Of a DNA stretch of 64,000 bases, positions 8,016-16,919 are shown piece after piece. This stretch comes from WHTI01 sp963826105 (GTDB lineage: Bacteria; Actinomycetota; CADDZG01; WHSQ01). The notes below the pieces were generated by a model, which saw only the letters and a program-made list of their open reading frames with translations, was not told where the DNA came from and searched no databases. The position numbers and the translations under genes were made by a program. The stretch is from contig CAWGWA010000013.1 in assembly GCA_963826105.1 (NCBI GenBank), positions 248,001 through 312,000 of the forward strand, written 5' to 3'. The first letter of the stretch is position 1. Every line of letters begins with the position of its first letter.

Positions 8016-9215
8016 GTGCAGGTCCGTTCCAAGCCGGTGTTGATCGGTGTCATCGTGGCGTTGTCTCTATGGCCGGCCGGTGTCGCCGCGGCCTCGGACA
8101 AGAAGGCCAGGGGTTCCGGCCCCGGCGAAGAGGTCACGGCTGTGACCTTGAAAGCCCAACCCGATCTGGTTGCGATCGGCAACCCGGTAACCCTCTCCGG
8201 CGCGATCGACCCTCCGGCGGAAGCAGAAGAAGTAACGATCCTCGACGCGGAAGGCAAAGAGGTTGCCACGGTTCTCACCGATCCCGATGGGAAGTTCGAG
8301 ACGAGCTTCGCTCCTGCGAAGAACCGCGTCCTTCACGCTGAGTGGCAACTCGTCTCAAGTGAAGAGGTGAAGGTTCGGGTCAAACCCGAGGTCCACGTCA
8401 GGCTGGAGGATGTTTCGGTGTTCGGCAAGGCGAAGGTCAGCGGCTGGGTCCGTCCGGCTGCCCCGGGGGGCCGAGTTCACCTCTCCTTCCGTCGCCACGG
8501 GAACGTCGTCGCCAAGAAGACGGTGAAACTCAATGAGGGCCGCCGTTTCCGGACGAAGTTCAGGGTGCCGAACACCGGCACGTTCAGGGCCAAAGCCGTG
8601 CTCTCCCACGCCGAACTTGCACCCGCCGCCGAATGGACCGGGACCAGAACGACCGAGGAGTTCCGCAGCCTGTCTCAGGGATCGAGCGGGTCGCTCGTGA
8701 AGTCGCTCGAGAAGCGCCTCATCCAGCTCGGCTACTACCTCCCCTCGGCGAACGAGTCGTTCGACGAGAAGACCAGCGATGCCTTGCTTGCGTTCCACAA
8801 GGTCCAACGGATGTCGCGCGTCGGATCGGTTAGTTCGGCGACGTGGAACAGTCTCGTGTCACCGAAGAAGCCGAAGGCACGCTACGGAGGTAAGGGCCGT
8901 CACTTCGAGGTCGATCAGACCCGACAGGTGGTGTTCGTCGTTCAAAGGGGCAAGGTCAAGTGGATCTTGCACACGTCAACCGGTGCGAACGGTGCGACCC
9001 ACGACGGAACCTTCACCGTGTTCAGGAAGCTCGCCGGATACAGCCCTGGTCGGCTCTACTACCCGAGCTACTGGGACGGGGGCCGGGCCTTCCACGGTTG
9101 GCCCGAAGTCCCGACCTATCCGGCGAGCCACGGCTGTTCCCGTATCCCGATGTGGTCGGCAACGTGGATGTACTCGTTGACCGAGATCGGTGACACGGTC
9201 TACGTCTATCACTAG
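8016..9215 (+). CDS. L,D-transpeptidase (YkuD) with peptidoglycan-binding domain
   Basis: A 399-residue exported cell-wall cross-linking enzyme. It has a signal peptide (LIGVIVALSLWPAGVAAA), two Ig-like beta domains (about residues 40-200), a PG_binding_1 domain (GSSGSLVKSLEKRLIQLGYY, about 215-275) and a C-terminal YkuD domain. The YkuD catalytic motif is SHGCSRIP with C374 and the upstream histidine. It would form 3-3 cross-links or attach proteins to peptidoglycan. GTG 8016 is chosen because AGGAGG lies five bases upstream and the signal peptide starts there; the longer open frame runs back to 7824 over the promoter. Confidence 0.9.
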   Translation: MQVRSKPVLIGVIVALSLWPAGVAAASDKKARGSGPGEEVTAVTLKAQPDLVAIGNPVTLSGAIDPPAEAEEVTILDAEGKEVATVLTDPDGKFETSFAPAKNRVLHAEWQLVSSEEVKVRVKPEVHVRLEDVSVFGKAKVSGWVRPAAPGGRVHLSFRRHGNVVAKKTVKLNEGRRFRTKFRVPNTGTFRAKAVLSHAELAPAAEWTGTRTTEEFRSLSQGSSGSLVKSLEKRLIQLGYYLPSANESFDEKTSDALLAFHKVQRMSRVGSVSSATWNSLVSPKKPKARYGGKGRHFEVDQTRQVVFVVQRGKVKWILHTSTGANGATHDGTFTVFRKLAGYSPGRLYYPSYWDGGRAFHGWPEVPTYPASHGCSRIPMWSATWMYSLTEIGDTVYVYH

Positions 9216-9248
9216 ACGTTTCAACCGGGCCCGCCGGAGTCGGGTTAC

Positions 9249-9509
9249 CTAGACCGTGGTGCGACGGTTGGTGTAAGTGAGCTTGCGATACACCCACAAC
9301 AGCGCCATCGCTACGAGGATGCCGCCGATCCACTCGACGCCTTCGGTGTTCCCGAAGAGTGCTTTCCACAGATAACCGCCGATGATGGCTCCGACGATCC
9401 CCACGACGATGGTTCCGATGATGCCGATCGGGTCGCTACCCGGCATGAAAAGCCGAGCGAGCAGCCCGATCACGGCACCCACGATGATCAATACGAGCAG
9501 ATTGTCCAT
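9249..9509 (-). CDS. GlsB/YeaQ/YmgE-family small membrane protein
   Basis: An 86-residue, almost wholly hydrophobic protein with three membrane segments. It shows the family's glycine-rich pattern GAVIGLLARLFMPG near the N-terminus and GIVGAIIGGYLWKALFG in the middle. Family members are stress-induced inner membrane proteins of unknown mechanism. ATG 9509 is preceded by GGGAGGGAAG at good spacing, so the longer upstream open frame is rejected. It is the only gene between the transpeptidase and the next promoter region. Confidence 0.85.
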   Translation of the reverse strand: MDNLLVLIIVGAVIGLLARLFMPGSDPIGIIGTIVVGIVGAIIGGYLWKALFGNTEGVEWIGGILVAMALLWVYRKLTYTNRRTTV

Positions 9510-9787
9510 TTTCTTCCCTCCCTGTTCGACGCTGAACGGTCGAGGATTCCTACCCTCCTGGAGGCGGGGGAAACGGACCAAAGAAGGAACCGGAACGCCG
9601 GACAGAAGGGCGAGTAAACCGGTAGACTTTTCCTGTTTCTTGCAGGTTCTGGGTTTCCGGCAGGGCCAGGTCCGGGAACGGCGAAGTGGGGTCCTGTAAG
9701 GGTTCGCAGGTTGCAGCAAGGTACGATCGATGTGCTGCACCGCGACGTTGCACGAACCGGCCGGGGCGGCCGGAGGCAGGTGGGGAA

Positions 9788-10258
9788 ATGACGAATAATC
9801 AGCTTGCGGCGTTCATCATCGGCGTTGCCATCACGGTAGTCATCGTCGGCGCGGTCCTGGTCGTCCTGTACGCACTCCGCGGGTTCCGAAACAGTCGCAC
9901 GCGCGGCGGACTCTACCCAGGATTCGAGCACGGGACGGAACGTGGCGGCACTCGCGAACTAGCTGAGGGACTCAGCACCGCCGAGCCCGCCTCGTATCGA
10001 GTTGTCGAATGGAAGCCTTCCGGCAGCAGAAGCATGCGCCGCGTGAGCCGACCGGCGCCGGCAGCGGTTGCTTCCTCCGAAGCGACCGATGACGGTGTCG
10101 CAGCTCAGGAGACGGCGGGTGTGGTTGCAGCCACCGCAGCAGCACCCCCTCCGCCCCCGCCGCCGCCGCATGTGCGGACCGAGGGTGACATCACCGTGGT
10201 GACCTCCGAGGGCAGACGAGAGATCATCCTCGACGAGCACGAGGACAGCCGCGCGTAA
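9788..10258 (+). CDS. Single-pass membrane protein with proline-rich tail, unknown function
   Basis: A 156-residue protein with a membrane helix at residues about 6-29 (AAFIIGVAITVVIVGAVLVV) followed by basic residues, so the rest is probably cytoplasmic. The tail is low-complexity and Ala/Pro-rich with eight consecutive prolines near residue 120, then an acidic end (IILDEHEDSRA). ATG 9788 follows GGAGG/GGGGA. I do not recognise a family. It converges on the phosphoesterase gene with five bases between the stops. Confidence 0.6.
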   Translation: MTNNQLAAFIIGVAITVVIVGAVLVVLYALRGFRNSRTRGGLYPGFEHGTERGGTRELAEGLSTAEPASYRVVEWKPSGSRSMRRVSRPAPAAVASSEATDDGVAAQETAGVVAATAAAPPPPPPPPHVRTEGDITVVTSEGRREIILDEHEDSRA

Positions 10259-10263
10259 TAGTC

Positions 10264-11589
10264 CTACCCTGACTTCCTCCATACGAAGGCTCGTTCTTCG
10301 GGCTTGCCCAATCCGTAGCGATGGTGGATCTCGCTCACCGTCTTGTGACCTTCCGCGCATAGTTCCTTGTCGGATATCTGGATCCAGCGGTAGTAGTAGC
10401 CGGCGTCGGTAACGTCCACCAGTGCGTATCCGAAGGGGAAATCTCGCGGGATGGCAACCTCGACCGCAGGAACCTTGTCGAAGTGCGTCGTGATGGTGTT
10501 GCGGTGGGTATGGCCCGCGAAGATGCCCCAGACATTGCCCGAGTCGCACACCGCGTGAAGTCTTCCCGAGTCCGCATCTCGCAGCCCAAACAGGATCGGA
10601 GGGAATCCGTGGAACGGTTGAGGCGGGTGATGCAGGAAGACGAAGGCCGGAGGAGAGTCCGGCGCCGCGACCTGAGCCAGGATCTCGTGCTGCGGGGTTG
10701 AAAGGACGCCGCGGACGACCGCCCCACCCTTGCCCTCCATGAACGTTCCGGTGACGAGGTTGAACGGCGGGAATGGTGACGTCAGATCCTCGGCGGAGTC
10801 GAGAACCGCGAATCTGATGCCTTTGTGCTCGTGGAGGAGTCCGTCGGGGGCACGGCCGAAGTGCTTCTCGTACAGGCGCCGCCCGATCAGTGCTTCCTTG
10901 CGATACGAATAGACGTCGTGGTTCCCCATCGTCGTCAGGTAGGGCATCTCGAGATCGGAAAAAACCTCGGCGGCACGGATGAACTCTCGCTCGTTCCCGT
11001 GGTTGGTGATGTCACCCAGCTGTACGACCAGCTCGGCTCCCGACACGTTGAGGTCGGCGATGGCAGCTTTGGTCATCGCTTCGGCCCCCGCGGATCCGAT
11101 GTGCGTGTCGGCGAGGATCCCGAAGGTGAAGCGCACCTCCCCTGGAGGTTCCAGATCGATGGTTTCGAGGGGGACGAAGGGTGGGGATTGCGGGATCGTT
11201 TCCGGGAAGGGCACGAAGCTCTTCTCCTCTTCGTTGATCGCCGCGATCTCGTCGACCCCGTCGTCGAGGAACGGACCGGCGTGTCCATCGACCCAGTCCG
11301 CCAGCCGGATCATGAACAGCTCACCGAAGGCGACCTCATCCGGGCGGGTCCCCACGAGATTCCTGATCCAGCCGGTATGGGGCTCGACGAAGGGATCGTC
11401 GGGTGTCCGGTTCCGGGACTCGATCGACCGCTCGATGATGCTCGCTCGCTTGAGGGCGCGCTCGGCCGAGGCACCGAAGCGATCGTCGTGCTCGGTCCAG
11501 GCCTCGTAGATCGAAGCGCGGCTCCGCTCGATGATCCATGCGGAGCGGACGAGGTCGGTCAGGATGTCGCTCGCAATGTCGTCCGTCAT
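10264..11589 (-). CDS. Calcineurin-like metallophosphoesterase
   Basis: A 441-residue protein. The N-terminal 140 residues are helical and of unknown role. Residues about 150-410 form a dinuclear metallophosphoesterase with all signature blocks: ILADTHIG, LGDITNHGNE, TMGNHD, FLHHPPQP and AGHTHRN. Phosphodiester or phosphomonoester hydrolysis is expected; the substrate (cyclic nucleotide, phospholipid or nucleotide) is not deducible. There is no signal peptide. TATCCT lies seven bases before the ATG, which suggests a leaderless transcript. Confidence 0.85.
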   Translation of the reverse strand: MTDDIASDILTDLVRSAWIIERSRASIYEAWTEHDDRFGASAERALKRASIIERSIESRNRTPDDPFVEPHTGWIRNLVGTRPDEVAFGELFMIRLADWVDGHAGPFLDDGVDEIAAINEEEKSFVPFPETIPQSPPFVPLETIDLEPPGEVRFTFGILADTHIGSAGAEAMTKAAIADLNVSGAELVVQLGDITNHGNEREFIRAAEVFSDLEMPYLTTMGNHDVYSYRKEALIGRRLYEKHFGRAPDGLLHEHKGIRFAVLDSAEDLTSPFPPFNLVTGTFMEGKGGAVVRGVLSTPQHEILAQVAAPDSPPAFVFLHHPPQPFHGFPPILFGLRDADSGRLHAVCDSGNVWGIFAGHTHRNTITTHFDKVPAVEVAIPRDFPFGYALVDVTDAGYYYRWIQISDKELCAEGHKTVSEIHHRYGLGKPEERAFVWRKSG

Positions 11590-11642
11590 GACGCCGAGGA
11601 TACGGCGGCGCCGGGCATAGAAGCGTCCGGTACCCTCATGGC

Positions 11643-12101
11643 ATGGAGATGAAGACCGAGCGGCAGCGGGCGGACTGGGATCACTACTTCCTCAACATCG
11701 CGAGGGAGACCGCCACCAGGTCGAATTGCGTCCGGCGCCAGCACGGAGCTGTGATCGTGAAGAACCGCCGGATCACCTCTACCGGTTACAACGGACCACC
11801 ATCGGGACACGCGCACTGCGATGAAGGGGCGTGCCCCCGAGCAACCTCCGACGCCCCGAGCGGTTGGGGACACGACAACTGCATCGCCATCCATGCCGAG
11901 GCGAACGCGATCCTCTACTCGAGCCCCTCCGAGCGCGAGCGAGCCACGATCTATATCACCGGGGTTCCGTGTTTCACGTGCGCGAAGCTGATCGCCAATT
12001 CGGGGATCTCCGAGATCGTCACGACCGGCGATCCTTACGACGAATGGGGCAACGTGCGGAAGTTCCTCCTCGATTGCGGTGTCCGGGTGCGCCTTATCTG
12101 A
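11643..12101 (+). CDS. Deoxycytidylate deaminase family protein
   Basis: A 152-residue zinc deaminase that would convert dCMP to dUMP for dTTP synthesis. Zinc-site motifs are HAEANAIL (His and general-base Glu) and VPCFTCAKLI (PCxxC). An additional Cys/His set (GHAHCDEGACPRA) is the usual second zinc site of ComEB/dCMP deaminases. Length fits the family. The ATG lies six bases after TACCCT, so the mRNA is probably leaderless. The 3' end overlaps the convergent methyltransferase frame by 67 bases, but that overlap may be an artefact of a shift in the other gene. Confidence 0.9.
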   Translation: MEMKTERQRADWDHYFLNIARETATRSNCVRRQHGAVIVKNRRITSTGYNGPPSGHAHCDEGACPRATSDAPSGWGHDNCIAIHAEANAILYSSPSERERATIYITGVPCFTCAKLIANSGISEIVTTGDPYDEWGNVRKFLLDCGVRVRLI

Positions 12102-12754
12102 GGATCAAATGCCGCGACACGCTCGATCAGATAGGCGAAGCGGGTCCTCTCGAAGCTCGTCGCAGTGAATCCCGCTTTGATCATCACGTCTCTGACGTCA
12201 CGGCCGGAACGGAAGAACGTCGGCAGCCTCGCCGAGACGAATCGGGGGAGGAGTGCCCCTACCGGGATCGTCGGAAGTGCGACGTAAGCCATCCCGTCCG
12301 GTGCGGTCACACGATGCAGCTCTGCGACCGCGCCGGCAAGGTCGGGCATAACCTGAAGTCCATTCGAGGACACGACTGACGTGAACGTTCCGTCGGCGAA
12401 CGGAAGGTAGAAGCCGTCGGCCTGAAGTGGCACCAGCCGGATCGCACCTGCTTCGACCGCAGTGCGCTTCGTTCGCTCGACCATCCCCCACGCGACGTCC
12501 GCGCCGACCACGATCCCCGGATGCGAGGTAGCGAGGTCGACGGCGAAGTATCCGGTCCCGACTGGAAGGTCGAGGATCGGACCGCCGACCGCCGATGCAA
12601 CCGCGCGTCGTCCTTGCTCGAGGACGCGACCAGGGAGGTCTTTCCCGAACAGAGGGAAAGCGGTCTTCACAACCAGGGGTTCGTAGATGTTGTCGGCGAT
12701 GGCCGAATAGATCCCACGGAACAGACGGGTCCAGAGGCGGCGGATCGTCTTCAC
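12035..12754 (-). CDS. Class I SAM-dependent methyltransferase
   Basis: A 239-residue Rossmann methyltransferase. Motif I is ILDLPVGTGYFAVDLA (about residues 60-75), followed by VVGADVAWGMV and the acidic LQADGFYLPFADGTFTSVVSSNGL. It resembles UbiE/Methyltransf_11 proteins; the substrate is unknown. It is coupled to the upstream ligase gene through an ATGA overlap. The C-terminus past LIERV looks out of frame: one extra base would give SRHLILR and a stop near 12094, removing most of the overlap with the deaminase. Confidence 0.8.
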   Translation of the reverse strand: MKTIRRLWTRLFRGIYSAIADNIYEPLVVKTAFPLFGKDLPGRVLEQGRRAVASAVGGPILDLPVGTGYFAVDLATSHPGIVVGADVAWGMVERTKRTAVEAGAIRLVPLQADGFYLPFADGTFTSVVSSNGLQVMPDLAGAVAELHRVTAPDGMAYVALPTIPVGALLPRFVSARLPTFFRSGRDVRDVMIKAGFTATSFERTRFAYLIERVAAFDPQIRRTRTPQSRRNFRTLPHSS

Positions 12755-14277
12755 GCGTCGATGCCGGCGATCGTGCGCAATTCGGCGAGCGTGGCGTCGG
12801 ACGGGTCTCGGTCCATCGCCAGGCCCTTGAAGGAAGGTGCTCGCAGACGGTTGCCCGCGGTGAGCTCGCGGAACTCGACCCGTGCGACAACGAGGGGCTC
12901 AACCCAGTGCGGGTCCTTGATGGGTTTCCCAAATCGCCCGGCCCTGACCGCCTCGATCCCGCCGGCAAAGGGCGACGCGTCGGTCTCGATCGTCCTGAGT
13001 GCTTCGAGGATGGTCGCGATCGTCTTGTCCGAGAAGCCGGTCCCCACTGCTCCCACGAAGTGGAGTTCGTCACCATCGAAGGCCCCCATCAGCAGCGCAC
13101 CGAATGAGTTCGACCGGGAGCCCTCGCCCCGGGACCATCCCCCGACGACGAGGTCCGCATCGTGGACCGCTTTGATCTTGATCCACTCCCTGGTCCGTTT
13201 CCCGGGACGGTAGGGAGAACCGAGCTTCTTGGCCACGATGCCCTCGAGTCGGGCGGCTTCGGCCGCCGCGAACAACGCCACGCCGTCTCCCTTCACCGCC
13301 TCGGAAACCGCCACACGTTCCCCCGGAACCACGATCTTCTCGAGAAGCGCGCGGCGTTCCTCGACCGGTTTCCCCACGAGCGATCGACCGTCCAGATAGA
13401 GGAGGTCGAAGGCGATGAACTGGACCGGGATCTTGCGTGCGATGCGCTCGATGTCCTTCGCGTTCTGAAGATTGATCCTGCTCTGGAGCTTCTCGAACGA
13501 TGGTCGAGCGCCTTCGAATGCGACGATCTCGCCGTCGAGGATGGCGTCGTAGGCGACCAGGCGATCGTGAGCACGCCCCAGTTCCGGGTAAGTCGCCGTG
13601 ATGTCGTTGCGCTTGCGGGACAACAGCAATGTCTCGTCGGTGCACACGGCAAGCGCTCTGACCCCGTCCCACTTCACCTCGAACAGGAAGCGCTCGTCGT
13701 CGAAGGGCTCGCGATCCAGGGTCGCCAGCATCGGAGTCAGCTCCGGGAGCGGATCGGATTCGGGCCGGTGATCCGTGCCCAATGCGACAAGCCAATCGTT
13801 GACGCCGTACTTCGATGACTTCGACGAAGAGCCCGTTCGGAACATGTGGTACTCGCCGAGGAGGCGTTCGCCATGCAGTCGGATGGTCAGCTTGCCGGGT
13901 TCTTGTTCGAGCACGGTGTAGGTACCACGATCGAAGATGCGGACTTCCCCGGCGCCGTATTCCCCTTCGGGGATCGAGCCTTCGAATGACCCGTAATCGA
14001 AGGGGTGATCCTCGACATGCACCGCGAGATGTTTGTCCCCGGGATGACGAGGGAGATTCTTGGGCACGGCCCACGACACCAGTACGGGAACGTCCCCGTT
14101 CATCATCTCGAGTCGAAGATCGAAGTGGAGCCGCCGGGCGTGGTGCTGATGGATGACGAAGGTCTCGCCCGGAACCGCGGTGCCGGGATCGACGTTGCCC
14201 TCGACCTCCGGACCGGGCTCAGGAGTTACATCGAAGGAGCGTTTCTCCGAATAGGTCTTTGAACGCTCGTCCGGCAA
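12751..14277 (-). CDS. ligD: LigD-type phosphoesterase-DNA ligase (PE-Lig)
   Basis: A 508-residue two-domain repair enzyme. Residues about 40-150 are the LigD 3'-phosphoesterase domain (HQHHARRLHFDLRLE, HVEDHPFDYGSFEG, EGEYGAGEV). Residues about 178-500 are the ATP-dependent ligase with nucleotidyl-accepting K202 in FEVKWDGVRA, DGEIVAF, FIAFDLLYLDG, EGIVAKKLGS and REWIKIK, then an OB fold. The Pol domain of canonical LigD is absent and is encoded separately by two other genes here. It heads a short operon with the methyltransferase. Gene symbol is by domain type; the complete protein is well preserved and in one frame. Confidence 0.92.
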   Translation of the reverse strand: MPDERSKTYSEKRSFDVTPEPGPEVEGNVDPGTAVPGETFVIHQHHARRLHFDLRLEMMNGDVPVLVSWAVPKNLPRHPGDKHLAVHVEDHPFDYGSFEGSIPEGEYGAGEVRIFDRGTYTVLEQEPGKLTIRLHGERLLGEYHMFRTGSSSKSSKYGVNDWLVALGTDHRPESDPLPELTPMLATLDREPFDDERFLFEVKWDGVRALAVCTDETLLLSRKRNDITATYPELGRAHDRLVAYDAILDGEIVAFEGARPSFEKLQSRINLQNAKDIERIARKIPVQFIAFDLLYLDGRSLVGKPVEERRALLEKIVVPGERVAVSEAVKGDGVALFAAAEAARLEGIVAKKLGSPYRPGKRTREWIKIKAVHDADLVVGGWSRGEGSRSNSFGALLMGAFDGDELHFVGAVGTGFSDKTIATILEALRTIETDASPFAGGIEAVRAGRFGKPIKDPHWVEPLVVARVEFRELTAGNRLRAPSFKGLAMDRDPSDATLAELRTIAGIDA

Positions 14278-14280
14278 GGG

Positions 14281-14999
14281 CTAGAGCTCCGCGACCAGCC
14301 ACTGGGCGAGGCCGATCCCTCCGAACGGGTCGCCGGCCGGGATGCCCTCGTGCTTGGTGAAGGCAAAGACATCGCGTTCGGCTGCCGTTGTGCGCAGGAG
14401 CTCGACCACCCACTCCGGGCGGCCTCCGAGTAGCGTTCCGAGCGCATCCGCACGTAGGCGAGGGGCCCGGGAGGGAACGCTTCGGGTACCTCACCCTTGG
14501 TCTCGGAGATGCAGACGGTACCTCCCGCGTTGGCGATCGCGTCGTAAACGTCGTTGTCTGCCCACGAGTCGTCGCGGAACTCGAGCGCGAATCGTGGACC
14601 GCCCTTGAGGGCTTCGAGCAAACCGGCGAGATCCTCGTCGTCGCGCTTCCGGAACGGGGGAAACTGCCACAGGATCACCCCGAGTTTCCCGTCGAGCCCT
14701 CCGACCGACTTCACGAATGCATTGAAGAACTCGCGCTTCTCCTCGGAAGGCGTCAGCTGCTTGGTGTGCGTGAGCCCGCGGTGTGCCTTCGTCGAGAACC
14801 GGAAGGGGTCGGGCACGGTGTCTCGCCACTTCGCGATCGTCTCGTCGGACTGCATCCGCCGGAACGTCGCGTTGACCTCGCAAGCCGTGAGCTTCGTTCC
14901 GTAGTACTCGAGGAACGACCGCTGCGGGATGTCCACCGGATAGAAATCCGGCTTCCATTCCTTGTACGCCCATCCTGATGTACCGACGAAGAGACTCAT
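14281..14999 (-). CDS. DUF72 (YecE-like) protein, frameshifted near the 3' end
   Basis: A TIM-barrel-like DUF72 protein of about 239 residues: FVGTSGWAYKEWKPDFYP, FLEYYGTKLTACEVNATFRR, FSTKAHRGLTH, WQFPP and FALEFRDDSW. Function is unknown. After YSEAA the frame drifts. Adding one G to the GGG at 14417-14419 restores PEWVVELLRTTAAERDVFAF and a natural end TAG at 14281. As given, the frame stays open into the ligase gene to 14226. DUF72 genes often sit near DNA-repair genes, as here between PE-ligase and a LigD polymerase. Confidence 0.8.
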
Positions 15000-15008
15000 G
15001 GCTTCAGG

Positions 15009-15886
15009 CTACCGCTTGATCTCGCGTGCTTTCCGAGGCGTCGCTCCGAGTTTCTCGATCGCATCGTTCAGCGATTGCCCCGGTCCCTCGGCCACCGGGA
15101 GGAAGAGGTCACCGACCTCGGCGAGCCGGTCGAAGATGGTTTCGATGTTGTAGTCGGAAGGATCGGATCGTCGATCTCGTCCCAGGTCACCGGGGTGGAG
15201 ACCGGCGCCCCTACCTCCGGCCGAACCGAGTACGCGGCGGCGATATTGGCCCCCTGCCGGTTCATGTTGACATCGAGGAAGACCTTCCCGGTGCGCCGCT
15301 TGACCTCCCACTCGAGGGTCGTCGCCTGCTTATCAGCCTCGTGTACGAGATCGGAGATGGTTCCGATGACCCCGCGGACCTCGTCGTAGGCATGCGAGCG
15401 GTCGAGCGGGAGCATGATCTGCATCCCGGTGGCGCCCGACCACTTCGGGTAGGACTCGAGACCGAGTTGATCGAGGACGACTTTGATCAGCTTCGCCACA
15501 TGGCGAACCTCATCGAAACCCGCCGGTTCGAAGGGGTCGAGGTCGAAGAAGGCGTAGGTGGGATGCAGTTGATCCTCGCCTCGGGCGTGAAGAGGGTGGA
15601 ACTCGATACATCCGAGGTTGGCGACCCACAGCATCTCGGCGACGTCGTTGGCCACCAGGTAGTTGATCGTCTTCGTGTCGCCTTCGGCTCTGACGGGGAG
15701 CCTCGGCATCCACTCAGGCGTATGTACCGGAGCGTTCTTCTCGTAGAAGAAGTCCCCATGGATCCCGTTGGGCATCCGCTTCATGGTCAGAGGGCGCTCC
15801 TGGAGGTGGGGGACCATGTACGGCGAGATGTTGAAGTAGTAGGTGAGGAGATCGCCCTTCGTATAGCCGTGCTCCGGCCAGAACAC
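15009..15886 (-). CDS. Second LigD-type polymerase domain protein, frameshifted
   Basis: About 295 residues of a LigD PolDom paralogue distinct from the gene at 1.0-2.0 kb. Motifs are GYTKGDLLTYYF, MKRMPNGI, FYEKNAP, the metal-binding FFDLDP, SGATGMQIMLPL, FLDVNMN and AAAYSVRP. A missing base near 15168 shifts the frame after WDEIDDP; the true end (DYNIETIFDRLAEVGDLFLP, ending REIKR) runs to 15009. Homology also extends upstream of GTG 15886 (RNLRLSNIDKV), but no ATG, GTG or TTG is in frame there, so the true start is unresolved and may hide another indel. Confidence 0.8.
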
Positions 15887-15984
15887 CTTGTCGATGTTGG
15901 ACAGCCTCAGATTGCGATCTCCGGCGCGTGCGTGCCAGTGACCACCCTTCTTCTCAACCGGCAGTTCGACCGGGAAGGTCGCGG

Positions 15985-16909
15985 TCAGCCGTCACCCTCC
16001 TCGGAGACTGAGACCGAGGATTCGCCGAGGGGTTCAGGTGCGATCGGCGGAGGGATCCGTTCGAGCCCGGAAACGCTCTCGTACATGAAGACCGCTGCGC
16101 ACGCTCCCACCACCGGGCCGACCGCATAGATTGGAGATCGCCCCACGCGGGGGCTCCCGTCTCGTACAGGAGGGACGCAACGATGGGGCCGAGGCTCCGT
16201 GCGAAGTTCGCCGATGCGCCCGTGATCGGTCCCACCATGAGGATGCCGGCGCCGAGGGACAGACCGATGATCAGGCCCGCTACGGCCTTCGGCCCCCTGG
16301 GATCGATCGCGACGGCCATGATCGCGGTGACCAACACGAAGGTGACCAGGGCTTCGGCGAGGAGGGCTTGCCATTGGCTGACGCCTGCGGCGATCGTGGT
16401 GGCACCGAACAGGATGTCGACGTCGGCGAACGCGGCTCCGTCCTGCCCGTAGACCCCCGCGATGAGGAGGGCGCCGACGATACCTCCGGCGATCTGAGCC
16501 GCCATGTAGGGGCCCACCTCGGTCCACGGGAACCTGCGGACCGCAGCGAGCGAGAACGTGACGGCCGGGTTGAAATGGCCCCCGGAAACGCCGCCGAATG
16601 CGTACGCGACGACGGCCAACACCAGAGCGAATGCAAGTGCGATCGGGAGAAGGTCGGCGGGGCCACCCCTTAGAAGGACCTGGAAGAACTGGTCACTTTC
16701 GAACGCCGAGCTCTTCGGCGGATCCCTGAGTCCCACGCGCTGGTGATCTCGGCCGTTCGTGCTGCCTGTTCACGAAGGGGACTTAGCAAGAAGGCCGTTA
16801 CCGCGCCGGCGCCGATCGCCACCAAGAGTCCGGCACCAACGAACTCGGCCAGTAGCCGCCTTCCCAGAGGTGCCTCCGTTTCGATCACTGCTCCGACCGT
16901 TTGCGTCAT
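15985..16909 (-). CDS. Aquaporin/MIP-family channel, frameshifted twice
   Basis: A six-helix channel of about 308 residues for water or small neutral solutes. The N-terminus (TQTVGAVIETEAPLGRRLL) starts at ATG 16909 after AGGAG. One missing base in the CCC at 16732-16734 separates it from the core, and another in the GG at 16133-16134 separates the last helix (PIYAVGPVVGACAAVFMYES). The first half-helix motif is a normal NPA (GGHFNPAVTF). The second reads GASANFARSLGP, with Phe in place of Pro. It lies 11 bases downstream of acs on the same strand, probably in the same operon. Confidence 0.82.
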
Positions 16910-16919
16910 CTGATTTCTC

